The notes: generated by a model from the letters alone, not told the origin. Positions 41,487-50,999 are shown, counted from the first letter of the stretch. The stretch: DNA of 64,000 nt from CAWKDC01 sp964383495 (GCA_964383495.1 CAYLHG010000003.1:62001-126000); one strand, 5' to 3'. Numbers and translations are program-made.

Positions 41487-43321
41487 TGTGTGGTATTGTT
41501 GGTGCCGTGATGACGCGCGCTGTAGCGCCAATATTGCTAGAAGGGTTACAACGGCTGGAATATCGTGGTTATGATTCTGCTGGCGTCGCCATATATGAAA
41601 ATGGTTCATTACGGCGTGTGCGTGAGCAAGGGAAAGTCGCTCATTTAGTGGAAGCAGTAACATCTCAGCATTTATCAGGCAAAATAGGTATTGCGCATAC
41701 ACGTTGGGCAACACATGGCGCCCCATCAGAAAAAAATGCACATCCTCATGTGTCGGGTGAAGGTGATAGTCAAGTCGCTGTTGTGCATAATGGCATTATT
41801 GAAAATTATGAAACGTTGAGGGGCCGTCTTGTTAAAAAAGGCTATGCGTTTTCTTCGCAAACAGATACGGAAGTCATAGCACATTTAATTCACTCTTTTT
41901 TATCTGAAGGTCTTGAGCCGCGAGCTGCAATATTTGCCGCAATTCGTGAATTGAAAGGTGCTTTTTCTATTGGCGTGCTATGTTGCGCATACCCTGATCG
42001 ATTATTTGCACTAAGAAACGGAAGTCCTTTAGTGGTTGGTTTAGGAAAGGGGGAAAATTATTTTGCTTCTGATTATTTGGCATTAGCACCCGTGACGCAA
42101 CAGTTTACGTATTTAGAAGAAGGAGATGTTGCTGAGGTTTTCGCCAATGAAGTGAATATTTATAACGCGCGTGGTGAAAGGATTGCACGTGATATCACCG
42201 AGTTATCAAAAGATGATTTTCTTGGCAGCAGCAAAGGCGAATACGATCATTTTATGCAAAAAGAAATTTTTGAGCAGCCTCATGTCGTACAAGAAACTTT
42301 AGAAGGGCGCTTAGGTGATACACAAGTATTAGATGCTATTTTCGGGCCTGATACAGATCAGTTATTTGCTGACATTGAAGGCGTGCATATTGTTGCATGT
42401 GGCACGAGTTATATTGCCGGCCTCATGGCGCGTTACGGGATAGAATCTATAGTGGGTATTCCTTGCACCGTAGAAATAGCCAGCGAATATCGTTATCGTG
42501 ATGTTGTGGTGCCCAAAAATACTTTATTTGTATGTATTTCTCAATCAGGTGAAACAGCCGATACATTAGCTGCATTGCGAAAAGCAAAAAGCATTGGATA
42601 TCGTTCGACATTGGCAATTTGCAATGTTCCGGAATCTATCATGGTGAGGGAAGCAGACTTAGTTTTTTTAACACGTGCGGGGCGTGAAGTATGCGTGGCA
42701 TCAACAAAGGCTTTTTGCACACAATTAGTTTCTTTAGCGTTATTTGCATTATCTCTTGCTAAGGCTAAAAAAATTATGCATGTCAAAACGCATGTTGAAG
42801 GATTAAAGCAATTGCCTCGCTTAATGGAAAGCGTGCTAAAATTAGATAAATCTATTGCAATTATGGCTGCTGATTTTGTGGATAAATCCAGTGCTTTATT
42901 TGTAGCGCGCGGCATTTTATCGCCGATCGCATTAGAGGGTGCATTGAAACTAAAAGAGATTTCTTATATTCACGCTGAAGCATATCCTGCAGGGGAATTG
43001 AAGCATGGGCCATTAGCGTTGGTAGATCAGCACATGCCCATTGTTGGCTTGGTGCATGCTGATCAACAGTGCGAAAAAATGTTGTCCAATCTACAAGAAA
43101 TTAAAGCACGTGGTGGAAAATTATTTTTGGTGAGTGATATGGTTGATGTTCCAGATCCGGGCGCAGAAAAAATATTAACCATTCCATTAGGAGAAGGCTT
43201 ATTTGCGCCTGCATTATTACATACATTGCCACTGCAGCTGCTTGCATATCATGTGGCTGTTTTGAAGGGAGCGGATGTGGACCAGCCGCGTAATTTAGCC
43301 AAATCTGTGACGGTGGAATAA
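41486..43321 (+). CDS. glmS: Glutamine--fructose-6-phosphate aminotransferase
   Basis: A 611-residue GlmS making glucosamine-6-phosphate from fructose-6-phosphate and glutamine. After Met1, Cys2 of CGIVGAV is the glutaminase nucleophile. The amidotransferase domain has HTRWATHGAPSEKNAHPH. Two SIS domains follow (ACGTSYIAGLMARYGIE, then SQSGETADTLAALRKAK). The C terminus LAKSVTVE is conserved. No glmS ribozyme is expected or seen in this lineage. Confidence 0.97.
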   Translation: MCGIVGAVMTRAVAPILLEGLQRLEYRGYDSAGVAIYENGSLRRVREQGKVAHLVEAVTSQHLSGKIGIAHTRWATHGAPSEKNAHPHVSGEGDSQVAVVHNGIIENYETLRGRLVKKGYAFSSQTDTEVIAHLIHSFLSEGLEPRAAIFAAIRELKGAFSIGVLCCAYPDRLFALRNGSPLVVGLGKGENYFASDYLALAPVTQQFTYLEEGDVAEVFANEVNIYNARGERIARDITELSKDDFLGSSKGEYDHFMQKEIFEQPHVVQETLEGRLGDTQVLDAIFGPDTDQLFADIEGVHIVACGTSYIAGLMARYGIESIVGIPCTVEIASEYRYRDVVVPKNTLFVCISQSGETADTLAALRKAKSIGYRSTLAICNVPESIMVREADLVFLTRAGREVCVASTKAFCTQLVSLALFALSLAKAKKIMHVKTHVEGLKQLPRLMESVLKLDKSIAIMAADFVDKSSALFVARGILSPIALEGALKLKEISYIHAEAYPAGELKHGPLALVDQHMPIVGLVHADQQCEKMLSNLQEIKARGGKLFLVSDMVDVPDPGAEKILTIPLGEGLFAPALLHTLPLQLLAYHVAVLKGADVDQPRNLAKSVTVE

Positions 43322-43322
43322 A

Positions 43323-43730
43323 ATGATGAAACTTAAAATAGTGGCAACATTACTTGTTTGTGTAAGTTTAACTTCATGGGCTGCGCCGCATGCGGTAGTG
43401 AACCGCTATGTAGATGATTTTATGATTCGACTGAAAATGAAAACAAGTTTGACGGAACAACAAACCATGTTGTTATCCAATATTTTATATGATGGCATCA
43501 ATGAGCGTGAGGATGTGATTGCAGAATATGAGGGTGAAACCGGTTTGTTTGCAATGAAAAACATGCGAGGCGACTTGATGGATGTTAATAAAGTGATGAC
43601 AGGTAAAGCCAGTGAAATTTTAAATGAAAAACAAATGCAAGCTTTTAAGGAAATTCAGCAAGAAAATGCGGTTAAACTGAAAAAAAGATTGGAAGCAGAG
43701 AAACAGCGGTTTGATGACGAGAATCAGTAG
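43323..43730 (+). CDS. Small exported protein, unknown (Spy/CpxP-like size)
   Basis: A 135-residue protein with a signal peptide (LKIVATLLVCVSLTSWA). The mature part is almost all charged helix: MKTSLTEQQTMLLSNILYDG, then ASEILNEKQMQAFKEIQQEN and a Lys/Glu-rich C terminus. Helical periplasmic proteins of this size with a 'T..Q...L..IL' pattern recall the Spy/CpxP (LTXXQ) chaperones, but the match is loose. It starts two bases after glmS, so it is probably cotranscribed. Function unknown. Confidence 0.65.
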   Translation: MMKLKIVATLLVCVSLTSWAAPHAVVNRYVDDFMIRLKMKTSLTEQQTMLLSNILYDGINEREDVIAEYEGETGLFAMKNMRGDLMDVNKVMTGKASEILNEKQMQAFKEIQQENAVKLKKRLEAEKQRFDDENQ

Positions 43731-43755
43731 GGAGTCGTGATGACGAGGTGGTAAG

Positions 43756-45249
43756 TTATCGTTGTTGCCGATATTGTGCACTTTCCACAATATGTCCCAC
43801 CTCAATTTTTTCAGCTTCCTCAAGATCAGCGATCGTTCTTGCTACTTTGATGATGCGATAAAAAGCGCGCGCTGAGAAGTGGAATGTATCGACTAATTGC
43901 TCCAATTTTTGCTTTGCTTCTCGAGACATTGATAACTTTTTTACAGCTGCACTACTTAGATTAGCATTTAAAACCTCAGCGCGTTGATGTTGAATCGCTT
44001 GAGTGGCAATGATACGCTCTCGTAATATGGCGCTTGTTGTTGTTTCAGGTTGATGATACGTCATTAATGTTTTTACACTCACACGAGGCACTTCAATATG
44101 AATATCAATGCGATCTAAAATAGGACCAGAAATTTTATTTTGGTAACGCTCAATTTGTATTGTGCTACATTTGCAGTGATTTTCAGGATCCGTTAAATAG
44201 CCGCATGGGCAAGGATTCATGGCGCAAATCATTTGAAATTGTGCCGGAAATTCTACAGAGCTATGCGCGCGTGCAATGTGAACTTTTTTGCTTTCTATGG
44301 GTTCTCTTAAAACTTCAATGACTTTGCGTGAAAATTCAGGCAATTCATCCAAAAACAATACACCATGATGTGCTAAAGAAATTTCTCCTGGCCTAGGAAT
44401 GCCCCCGCCTCCCACCAGTGATACAGGCGAGGAAGTGTGATGAGGCGATCGAAATGGGCGCTCTTTAAAGCGAGAAGCTTGAAACCCTTGTGTGCTGATG
44501 GAGTAAATAGCAGCCACTTCGAGCGCTTCTTGATGTGTAAGGCGTGGTAGTAAAGTAGGCAGCCGTTGTGCCAGCATGCTTTTTCCAGATCCCGGTGGTC
44601 CACACATGAGCATACTATGACCGCCTGCTGCTGCAATGACGAGGGCACGTTTTGCCATCGGTTGCCCTTGAATATCTGCAATATCTAAAGCATGTATGGA
44701 TTGTTCGGGTAGTGGTATGTGAGATGCAGGTGCCAATAATTGTGTGCCAAATAAATGTGTAATCACTGCTAGTAAATTGGATGCAGGTAAAACGTTGCCA
44801 CCCCCTAACGTAGCCTCTTGCGTATTCTCAGCAGGGCAAATTAATGTGCGTGATGCTTTGTGTGTTTCAATGCCAAAAGGTAACATGCCATTGATAGGAC
44901 GAAGCTCCCCGGATAGCCCTAATTCGCCGGCGAATTCATACCGATCCAAATCAATATTTTTTATTTGTTGAGAAGCTGCCAGGATGCCAATAGCAATAGG
45001 CAAATCGAACCGCGCACCTTCTTTAGGGAGATCTGCGGGAGACAAACTAACAAGAATACGGCGAATAGGCATTTCAAAATTCGCGTTGATGAGTGCGCTG
45101 CGCACACGATCGCGACTTTCTTTAACAGCTGTTTCGGGTAATCCTACAATAGAAAAACCTGGTAGCCCTTTTGAGACATGCACCTCAACTCGTACCAAAG
45201 GAGCATTAATGCCGTGATGGGCACGTGAAAAAACGGTAGAGGTATTCAT
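43756..45249 (-). CDS. comM: YifB/ComM family Mg chelatase-like ATPase
   Basis: A 497-residue ComM-type AAA+ helicase, which promotes branch migration during natural transformation in some gammaproteobacteria. The N-terminal domain has VEVHVSKGLPGFSIVGLPETA. Walker A is GPPGSGKSMLAQRLP and Walker B is GVLFLDELPEF. A cysteine cluster, CAMNPCPCGYLTDPENHC, follows. The start at 45249 (MNTSTVFSRAHHG) is preferred over the ATG at 45357, which would add 36 low-complexity residues. It is convergent with the gene after glmS. Confidence 0.93.
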   Translation of the reverse strand: MNTSTVFSRAHHGINAPLVRVEVHVSKGLPGFSIVGLPETAVKESRDRVRSALINANFEMPIRRILVSLSPADLPKEGARFDLPIAIGILAASQQIKNIDLDRYEFAGELGLSGELRPINGMLPFGIETHKASRTLICPAENTQEATLGGGNVLPASNLLAVITHLFGTQLLAPASHIPLPEQSIHALDIADIQGQPMAKRALVIAAAGGHSMLMCGPPGSGKSMLAQRLPTLLPRLTHQEALEVAAIYSISTQGFQASRFKERPFRSPHHTSSPVSLVGGGGIPRPGEISLAHHGVLFLDELPEFSRKVIEVLREPIESKKVHIARAHSSVEFPAQFQMICAMNPCPCGYLTDPENHCKCSTIQIERYQNKISGPILDRIDIHIEVPRVSVKTLMTYHQPETTTSAILRERIIATQAIQHQRAEVLNANLSSAAVKKLSMSREAKQKLEQLVDTFHFSARAFYRIIKVARTIADLEEAEKIEVGHIVESAQYRQQR

Positions 45250-45381
45250 AATAGGCATTCTCTTGTTCTTATTCTTAATGCGCAGCATATCATGAATTTT
45301 TTTGTCACACAACAATTGACAAAAAAATATATTTATTTTATTGTTGTTTCTCTTCAAATAATAAGAACAAAAAGGTGCCCT

Positions 45382-46359
45382 ATGTATGATAAGTGTTATA
45401 AATCTCTTTTTTCTAATCCCGAAATGGTTAAAGACTTGTTGATAGGATTTTTAAACGCAGACTGGGTGTGCGAACTTAATTTTGATACCCTAGAGCGGGT
45501 AAATACCATGTATATAAGTGACAAATTACATGAGAGAGAGTCTGATATTGTCTGGAAAATAAAATGGCGGGGTAACGATTTATATATATTGATTTTAATT
45601 GAATTTCAGTCAACGATTGATAGTTTTATGGCTGTACGAATGCTAGCGTATATTGCATTGCTTTATCAAGATATTATCAAACAAGATGTAGTTGTCAGAA
45701 ATGAAAAAAAGCTGCCGCCGGTATTACCTTTAGTGCTTTATAATGGCGAGCAACCTTGGAATGCCCCAGCAAGTTTTGAGGAGTTGATGGCTGATAACCT
45801 CCCGAAATTATTGAAGAAATATCAGCCTTGTTTTAGGTATTGGATTTTGGATGAGGGGCGATGTATAATGCCAGAAGAAATAGAGGAAAATAATGTGGTG
45901 GTTCCCTTGATTGCATTAGAACAGTCTTCACAACCACAGGATATGTTGGGTATTGTGAAGCGACTGGTAAGGCGGTTAAAGGGGCCAGAATTTGATAGCT
46001 TGCGCCGGTCTTACACCATTTATTTAAACCGGAGTTTGCAGGCAAAAAAGATTTTATCATCGATAGAGTATCAAGACTTAAATGAGGTGGATTATATGTT
46101 AAGTGCACGTATAGATGCTTGGCAAAAACAATTTGAAGAAGAAGGAAGAGCAAAGGGTTTTGCCGAAGGACTTGCTAAAGGTGAAATGGAAGGAGAATTA
46201 GCTGTTATTGAGCACATGCTCGAAAAGCGTTTTGGTTCTGCCCTTTCTATTGAGCAAATAATTTTTTTGCAGAATAGATCCTCTGAAGAACTATTAGAGA
46301 TCTCGGGGCGCTTGTTAGAGGCAAATTCAATTGAAGAAATATTTTCGGTAGGTGCTTAG
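45382..46359 (+). CDS. Rpn-family recombination-promoting nuclease (PD-(D/E)xK)
   Basis: A 325-residue member of the Rpn/YhgA-like family, once labelled transposase. Landmarks are YDKCYKSLFSNPEMVKDLL, then ERESDIVWKIKW with a catalytic Asp, then LYILILIEFQS with the E-x-Q pair; LPLVLYNGEQPW follows. The C-terminal helical tail is charged and glycine-spaced (GRAKGFAEGLAKGEMEGELA), as in many family members. Rpn proteins promote RecA-independent recombination in E. coli. The ATG at 45382 has AAGGTG upstream. It is divergent from comM. It may be selfish or defence-linked. Confidence 0.88.
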   Translation: MYDKCYKSLFSNPEMVKDLLIGFLNADWVCELNFDTLERVNTMYISDKLHERESDIVWKIKWRGNDLYILILIEFQSTIDSFMAVRMLAYIALLYQDIIKQDVVVRNEKKLPPVLPLVLYNGEQPWNAPASFEELMADNLPKLLKKYQPCFRYWILDEGRCIMPEEIEENNVVVPLIALEQSSQPQDMLGIVKRLVRRLKGPEFDSLRRSYTIYLNRSLQAKKILSSIEYQDLNEVDYMLSARIDAWQKQFEEEGRAKGFAEGLAKGEMEGELAVIEHMLEKRFGSALSIEQIIFLQNRSSEELLEISGRLLEANSIEEIFSVGA

Positions 46360-46428
46360 ATACCGCCATTGTAACGTAGCGCTCACTAAGCCTTAGATCA
46401 TCCTTTGAATACATACGGTTGTCTTTCG

Positions 46429-46665
46429 TTATTTTTGTAAATGTTTTTCTATTTCTTTAACTTGTTGTTCGAGCTGTTCTACTTTTTCACGCGTACGTGC
46501 AAGTACTTTTGTTTGCGTATCAAATGACTCGCGTGTTACAAAGCCTTGATCGGTTAATATGGCTTGCCATTTTTCACGAATCATTATTTTAGCTTCTTCA
46601 CTCATAACAGGAAGTGCTGCCATCAGACGAGCAAGTAACGATGATTGCGCTTGAGAGGGGTCCAT
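46429..46665 (-). CDS. ubiK: Ubiquinone biosynthesis accessory factor UbiK
   Basis: A 78-residue UbiK (YqiC, BMFP domain). The N-terminal amphipathic helix (LLARLMAALPVMSEEAKI) is followed by LVTRESFDTQTKVLARTREKVEQLEQQV in essentially the family form (here GFVTRESFDTQTKVLARTRE), a trimeric coiled coil. In E. coli it helps the aerobic ubiquinone complex with UbiJ. It is monocistronic here and faces the DUF445 gene divergently. Confidence 0.92.
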   Translation of the reverse strand: MDPSQAQSSLLARLMAALPVMSEEAKIMIREKWQAILTDQGFVTRESFDTQTKVLARTREKVEQLEQQVKEIEKHLQK

Positions 46666-46783
46666 AAATACTCCTATGCAAACCCAAATAATGCCATATT
46701 TAGGGCTAAGAAGCCAGAGGGGGCTTGTGGGAGCTTACAAGGAGACATATAATTTATACGTCAGTAATGCCGAGGAATAGCAT

Positions 46784-47491
46784 ATGAAGCATTGGGTAAC
46801 ACATATCGTCGCACTTTCCTGTGTTGCAGGGGGCTATCTTTTTAAAGAGCCTTATACATTGAATGTCGGGTTATTTGCTTTGTCAGGGTCTGTCACCAAT
46901 GACTTAGCTATTCACATGCTATTTGAAAAAATACCAGGTTTATATGGTTCCGGTGTAATTCCTGCGCGTTTTGAAGAGTTCAAAGCCGGAATTTATCACC
47001 TCATTATGACGCAATTTTTTAATCAGGAAAATTTGGCAAGATTTTTTGATCAAGAATCCGCACATTTAATGCAATTTGATGACATGCTAGATGCTGTTGA
47101 TATCTCGCACTCGTTTGATGCGTTTATAGAAGTTATTTTAAATTCCCAGTTTGGTTCGATGATTAATATGGTAGGTGGAGCAAAAGTATTAGAAACATTT
47201 CGTGAGCCGTTCATACAAAAATTACGTTTGGAAATGAAATCTATTGCGAATAGCGATAGTTTTCAAGAGGCCGTACAATCTAAAATGCGTGTCTCTATGG
47301 ATTCATTTGCCATGCATGAAAAAGTATCTCACATTATTCGAATGCGCTTAGATGAATTAACCCCTCAGATGGTGAAAAAAATTGTAGAAGAAATGATACG
47401 AAAACACTTGGGTTGGCTTGTTGTATGGGGCGGCGTATTTGGTGGATTAATTGGTTTGGCGGCGACAGTGATATCACATTATGTGGTGTGA
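46784..47491 (+). CDS. DUF445-family membrane protein
   Basis: A 235-residue DUF445 protein. The N-terminal part has VTNDLAIHMLFEKIPGLYGSG and IPARFEEFK, the family core in which the membrane segment is followed by a conserved Leu-Tyr-Gly-Ser-Gly turn. A C-terminal membrane helix (VVWGGVFGGLIGLAATVIS) anchors it. The family's role is unknown; it is sometimes linked to envelope stability. Its stop overlaps rsmJ by 11 bases, so the two are coupled. Confidence 0.85.
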   Translation: MKHWVTHIVALSCVAGGYLFKEPYTLNVGLFALSGSVTNDLAIHMLFEKIPGLYGSGVIPARFEEFKAGIYHLIMTQFFNQENLARFFDQESAHLMQFDDMLDAVDISHSFDAFIEVILNSQFGSMINMVGGAKVLETFREPFIQKLRLEMKSIANSDSFQEAVQSKMRVSMDSFAMHEKVSHIIRMRLDELTPQMVKKIVEEMIRKHLGWLVVWGGVFGGLIGLAATVISHYVV

Positions 47492-48230
47492 TCATGTTGT
47501 TGTATGTGCTGCCAATGCAGCATCTTATGAGCGTGCTGCTGCTATTGCATTACAATTAAATCTTTCCATGATTGATCTTTTGGATGTTGCTGAAATAGCA
47601 TTGATGGTTGATCAAAAAAAAGCATGGTTGCATTACAATACCAAGCCTCCCATGGATTGGCATATTGATTTTTTATCATCAGCCTACACGGGACGACGTT
47701 CTCAGCGTAGTCGGCGTAAAGATCCGTTGACACGTGCTATTGGATTACATAAAAAAAAAGCATTACGTGTGCTAGATATGAGCGCTGGTTTGGGCAAAGA
47801 TGCGCACTGGTTAGCGTATTGTGGGGCAGAAGTAACGTTAGTAGAGCGTAATCCTTTGTTGAGTTTTTTATTATCAGAAGCAATCAATGCATTGCGTATA
47901 GATTCTGTTGAGGGCTCAGTAGGGGAGCGTATGATATTGATTGAAAATGACGCCAAATTTTTTTTGGAGACATTATCTTCCGGCATGTATGATGTTGCTT
48001 ATTATGATCCTATGTTTTTACCCAGACAAAAAAGTGCATTAGTGAAAAAAGATATGCAAATCATGCATGCTTTATTAGGCAATGAAGAAGCCAGTGATAT
48101 TTTACAGTTCACCTTATCGAAAATTCCTCGTGTAGTAGTGAAAAGAGCAAAAGCTGATCCTGCCTATTATAAGGGAGCGCCCCATATCGCTATAGAGGCG
48201 GGAGTGGTTCGATACGAAATATATCAATAA
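47481..48230 (+). CDS. rsmJ: 16S rRNA (guanine1516-N2)-methyltransferase
   Basis: A 249-residue RsmJ (YhiQ) that methylates G1516 in 16S rRNA. The AdoMet pocket is LDMSAGLGKDAHWLAYCGAE, followed by VTLVERNPLL. The catalytic motif YYDPMFLPRQKSALVKKDM matches the family's DPMFP-like signature. The conserved block RRSQRSRRKDPLTRAIGL contacts RNA. It overlaps the DUF445 gene by 11 bases. Confidence 0.94.
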   Translation: MWCDHVVVCAANAASYERAAAIALQLNLSMIDLLDVAEIALMVDQKKAWLHYNTKPPMDWHIDFLSSAYTGRRSQRSRRKDPLTRAIGLHKKKALRVLDMSAGLGKDAHWLAYCGAEVTLVERNPLLSFLLSEAINALRIDSVEGSVGERMILIENDAKFFLETLSSGMYDVAYYDPMFLPRQKSALVKKDMQIMHALLGNEEASDILQFTLSKIPRVVVKRAKADPAYYKGAPHIAIEAGVVRYEIYQ

Positions 48231-48367
48231 GTTATGTTATTTGACAAAGATAGTGTTTTGGTCCAGAGTTAAACATGAGAGGGATAAATAGCTATTATTT
48301 ATTTTTATTGACAGGATAAATTAAATAATGCTTTTGCCCCTGCATTCTCACAATAGGAGTACTGATC

Positions 48368-48841
48368 ATGAGTAGAGAAAGATCCGCTGGGATGAGACAA
48401 GAAAAGTCTAAAAAACAACCCACTATACAAGGCAAAGGGAATTTAAAAAGTCAAAATACAGGAAACCCTACCCTACATCCACAAAAGCAGCATAAAGTAG
48501 AGGCTGCCAATTTATCTGCTAAATATCCTAGTGGACAGTCTGTAAGTACAGTTTCCATTACTTTTGGTCAAATTCGTTTTGATCAACACGAACATTTACT
48601 GTATGTAGATGTGAAAAAAGGTGGTGAGCAAATACGTTGTTCTATTACGCAAGATGCGTTGCGCCGTTGTTTCAATGCAACTCCTAGCTTTGATGGCATG
48701 CAAAATTGCTTGAAAGCACATACCGGAGAGATTTCTAGAGCGGTGGAAAAGAAATGGTCTGCTGGGAAATGGAAAGACCAAAATAAATCCAAAGGCATTT
48801 GTCTTGAAGAGATAGATTTGCGTGAGTTTATCAAGAAATAA
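48368..48841 (+). CDS. Small basic protein with disordered N terminus, unknown
   Basis: A 157-residue protein. Residues 1-45 are Lys/Gln/Asn/Ser-rich and probably disordered. Residues about 60-157 form a compact domain: ITFGQIRFDQHEHLLYVDVK, then EQIRCSITQDALRRCFNA. This recalls DUF1488-type domains (a strand pair then a short helical 'C-x-I-x-x-x-A-L' segment), but the similarity is loose. No signal peptide or membrane helix is seen. It has its own strong terminator, so it is an independent unit. Function unknown. Confidence 0.7.
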   Translation: MSRERSAGMRQEKSKKQPTIQGKGNLKSQNTGNPTLHPQKQHKVEAANLSAKYPSGQSVSTVSITFGQIRFDQHEHLLYVDVKKGGEQIRCSITQDALRRCFNATPSFDGMQNCLKAHTGEISRAVEKKWSAGKWKDQNKSKGICLEEIDLREFIKK

Positions 48842-48862
48842 TTCATAGCAGCGTTGTTTTTG

Positions 48863-48885
48863 CCCCGCGCGAGCGGGGTTTTTTT
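48863..48885 (+). terminator. Rho-independent terminator
   Basis: CCCCGC and GCGGGG form a perfect stem with a GCGA loop, followed by seven T residues. It ends the unit at 48368-48841. Confidence 0.9.
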
Positions 48886-48963
48886 ATCTCGTTGAAATAC
48901 AGAATTTTATCCTGGCAACAAATTGAGCATTGTGCAGAAATTTATGTCAAATTTTTACAAAGA

Positions 48964-50133
48964 TTAAAACGATTTGTCTAAATCTTCTTCAATAATCGCT
49001 CGCATTACTTCACACGTTTTATGCATCACGCGAATATTATGAATGCAAGCAAGGTTGGCATACAAAGCTTGATTGTTTTTGAATAAAAAATGTAAATAAG
49101 CACGAGAATGATGTTGGCACGTATAACAATCACAACCTTCTAATAAAGGACGATCATCGGCAGCGTAAATGCTTTTTTTAATTAAAATGCGGCCCCTATC
49201 TTCATCACTTTGAAATATTACCCAATCATCTTTTTTAACTGTAACGCCATGATACAACGAACCATGCCGTGCATTACGCGTGGGTGCAACGCAATCAAAA
49301 ATGTCTACACCTTGTTTCACTACATCAATTAGATCTTGAGGGCTTAGCCCCACGCCCATCGTATAGCGAGATTTGTTTTCAGGTAAAAAAGGTCTGACCC
49401 AATCGATGATCTCACATGTTTTAGGCATATCAAAGCCAATATTTTCTCCACCAATTGCAATACCATCTAAATCCATATTGACGACATATTGTGCACATGC
49501 TTCGCGTAAATCACGAAAGCTTCCGCCTTGAATAATCCCAAACAATGCTTGTTTAAAACCATATGCAGAGCAAGTCTGTTTTTCATGAGCTTCTTTTGAT
49601 TGTAATAACCATCGATGTGTTCTATCCATTGCTGCTAATGCCGCTTCTCTTCCGCCTTGCTCAGGCGTACATTCATCAAATGCCATGATAATATCTGCAC
49701 CAATGATTTTTTGTGTTTCAATAGAAGACTGTGGGGTAAGATGCACTACCTTACCGGTATTAGGATGTTTGAAATGTGCGCCATGTTGATCAATTTTACA
49801 AATGTTTGAATTTTTCGATAAGCTGAATACTTGAAAGCCACCGCTGTCTGTCAGCATGGGTTTATTCCATGACATGAAAGTGTGCATGCCACCTGCAGCT
49901 TTAATAATATCTGTGCCGGGCGCAACAAGCATGTGATAAGTGTTGCCGCCCAAAATAATTTGCGAACTAACTGCTTCTAGCTGATCTGCCGACATACAGT
50001 TCACGGCTGCCCGCGTGCCGACAGGCATAAATGCAGGGGTGATGATTTCACCATGCGGGGTAGTGATGCGGGTGGTGCGCGCATGTGTGTGCTTATGGCG
50101 CGCAAGGATTTCTGTTTTAAACGTCTGGCTCAT
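48964..50133 (-). CDS. tgt: Queuine/preQ1 tRNA-guanine transglycosylase
   Basis: A 389-residue TGT that exchanges guanine 34 of GUN-anticodon tRNAs for the queuosine precursor preQ1. The catalytic aspartates lie in DSGGFQVFSLS and in the FDCVAPTRNARHGSLYHG segment. The zinc site is CDCYTCQHHSRAYLHFL with a later His. The start at 50133 (MSQTFKTEIL) is preferred to 50190. Unlike E. coli, queA is not directly upstream; a U-box protein gene lies there on the same strand. Confidence 0.96.
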   Translation of the reverse strand: MSQTFKTEILARHKHTHARTTRITTPHGEIITPAFMPVGTRAAVNCMSADQLEAVSSQIILGGNTYHMLVAPGTDIIKAAGGMHTFMSWNKPMLTDSGGFQVFSLSKNSNICKIDQHGAHFKHPNTGKVVHLTPQSSIETQKIIGADIIMAFDECTPEQGGREAALAAMDRTHRWLLQSKEAHEKQTCSAYGFKQALFGIIQGGSFRDLREACAQYVVNMDLDGIAIGGENIGFDMPKTCEIIDWVRPFLPENKSRYTMGVGLSPQDLIDVVKQGVDIFDCVAPTRNARHGSLYHGVTVKKDDWVIFQSDEDRGRILIKKSIYAADDRPLLEGCDCYTCQHHSRAYLHFLFKNNQALYANLACIHNIRVMHKTCEVMRAIIEEDLDKSF

Positions 50134-50333
50134 AATGTGGGGTACTATAACGAAATAATGAGAGGATGTCCAGGTAATTGAGTAATCCATAACCCGGGCG
50201 CGTGATAAATTGCTTTCGCCACTTGTTATTCACATAAGTAAACTTCAAGGCCAGGGTTTGAAAATGACAGATAAGAAAAGAAATTATTATAAATCAACAA
50301 AATACATGCGACATTATTCGTTGTGTGCGGCAG

Positions 50334-50999
50334 TTAAAAAAATCTTGGGCCCGGTACCATCGCTTGTGCTCCTAATATGTCACCGATGGGTGGCTGTGGG
50401 TTGCGAAAATTCGGATTAAGAAAATATAGCGTGTTGTCTGTCGCAGGTGGCCTGTTTACAGTTGCGTTTGGATTTAAAAATACTGTTGCTACTTCAGCCC
50501 CCAGCGCTTCTCCAGCCAAGGGCATACCTTGAATAAGTAAATCTATTTCTGCATCTGTTGCTTGATGTGGATAAATCTTCCGCAGATACTCCGCATCTTC
50601 TGGAATAAAGGGAAGGTTGGTGAGTGGATTAGTAAATTTTTGCTCTAACCATTCCCCGAGAGACTTTTTATCAAATACATGCCCTTCTGCAATGGGAACG
50701 TATGTCTCGGGGTATTCAAAATCAACAGGCTCTTGAGTAAAGCAGCAGGTGGAATCGCAAGGATAATGCCGAGCCAATTCAACTAGAACACCATGCAAAA
50801 GTTCTGCAGAGGGGTGATGGTTAAACCAAAATAGGCTTTTCAGTTTATTAAGCAGTTTCCGACCAGAAGAGATATGATGACTTTCCGCTAGCGCCACTAA
50901 TAAATTTTTACGGACTACTCCGACGGGCTTATTTTCTACAAGAGACATGATATTAGGACAGTTTTGCAATGGGCGCAGTATGTCCGCTATAGGAGTCAT
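50334..50999 (-). CDS. U-box domain protein, probable ubiquitin ligase-like effector
   Basis: A 221-residue protein with a clear U-box-like domain at about residues 84-145: CFTQEPVDFEYP, PIAEGHVFDKKSLGEWLE and TNPLTNLPFIPE follow the U-box order (core Pro, 'G-H-x-[FY]-[DE]' turn, Trp, then 'T-[DN]-P-[LV]-T'). U-boxes recruit E2 enzymes and are essentially eukaryotic, except in effectors such as Legionella LubX. The N-terminal 80 residues are helical; the C-terminal 60 are Pro/Asn-rich and end GPRFF. The ATG at 50999 has GAGGT 7 bases upstream and a promoter at 51047-51076, favouring it over 51032. No signal peptide is seen, so delivery by a type IV system is inferred, not shown. Confidence 0.82.
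   Translation of the reverse strand: MTPIADILRPLQNCPNIMSLVENKPVGVVRKNLLVALAESHHISSGRKLLNKLKSLFWFNHHPSAELLHGVLVELARHYPCDSTCCFTQEPVDFEYPETYVPIAEGHVFDKKSLGEWLEQKFTNPLTNLPFIPEDAEYLRKIYPHQATDAEIDLLIQGMPLAGEALGAEVATVFLNPNATVNRPPATDNTLYFLNPNFRNPQPPIGDILGAQAMVPGPRFF

Noticed and set aside
50210..50419. A 69-codon rightward open frame between tgt and the U-box gene
   Set aside because: It overlaps 86 bases of the U-box coding sequence on the other strand and resembles no family.
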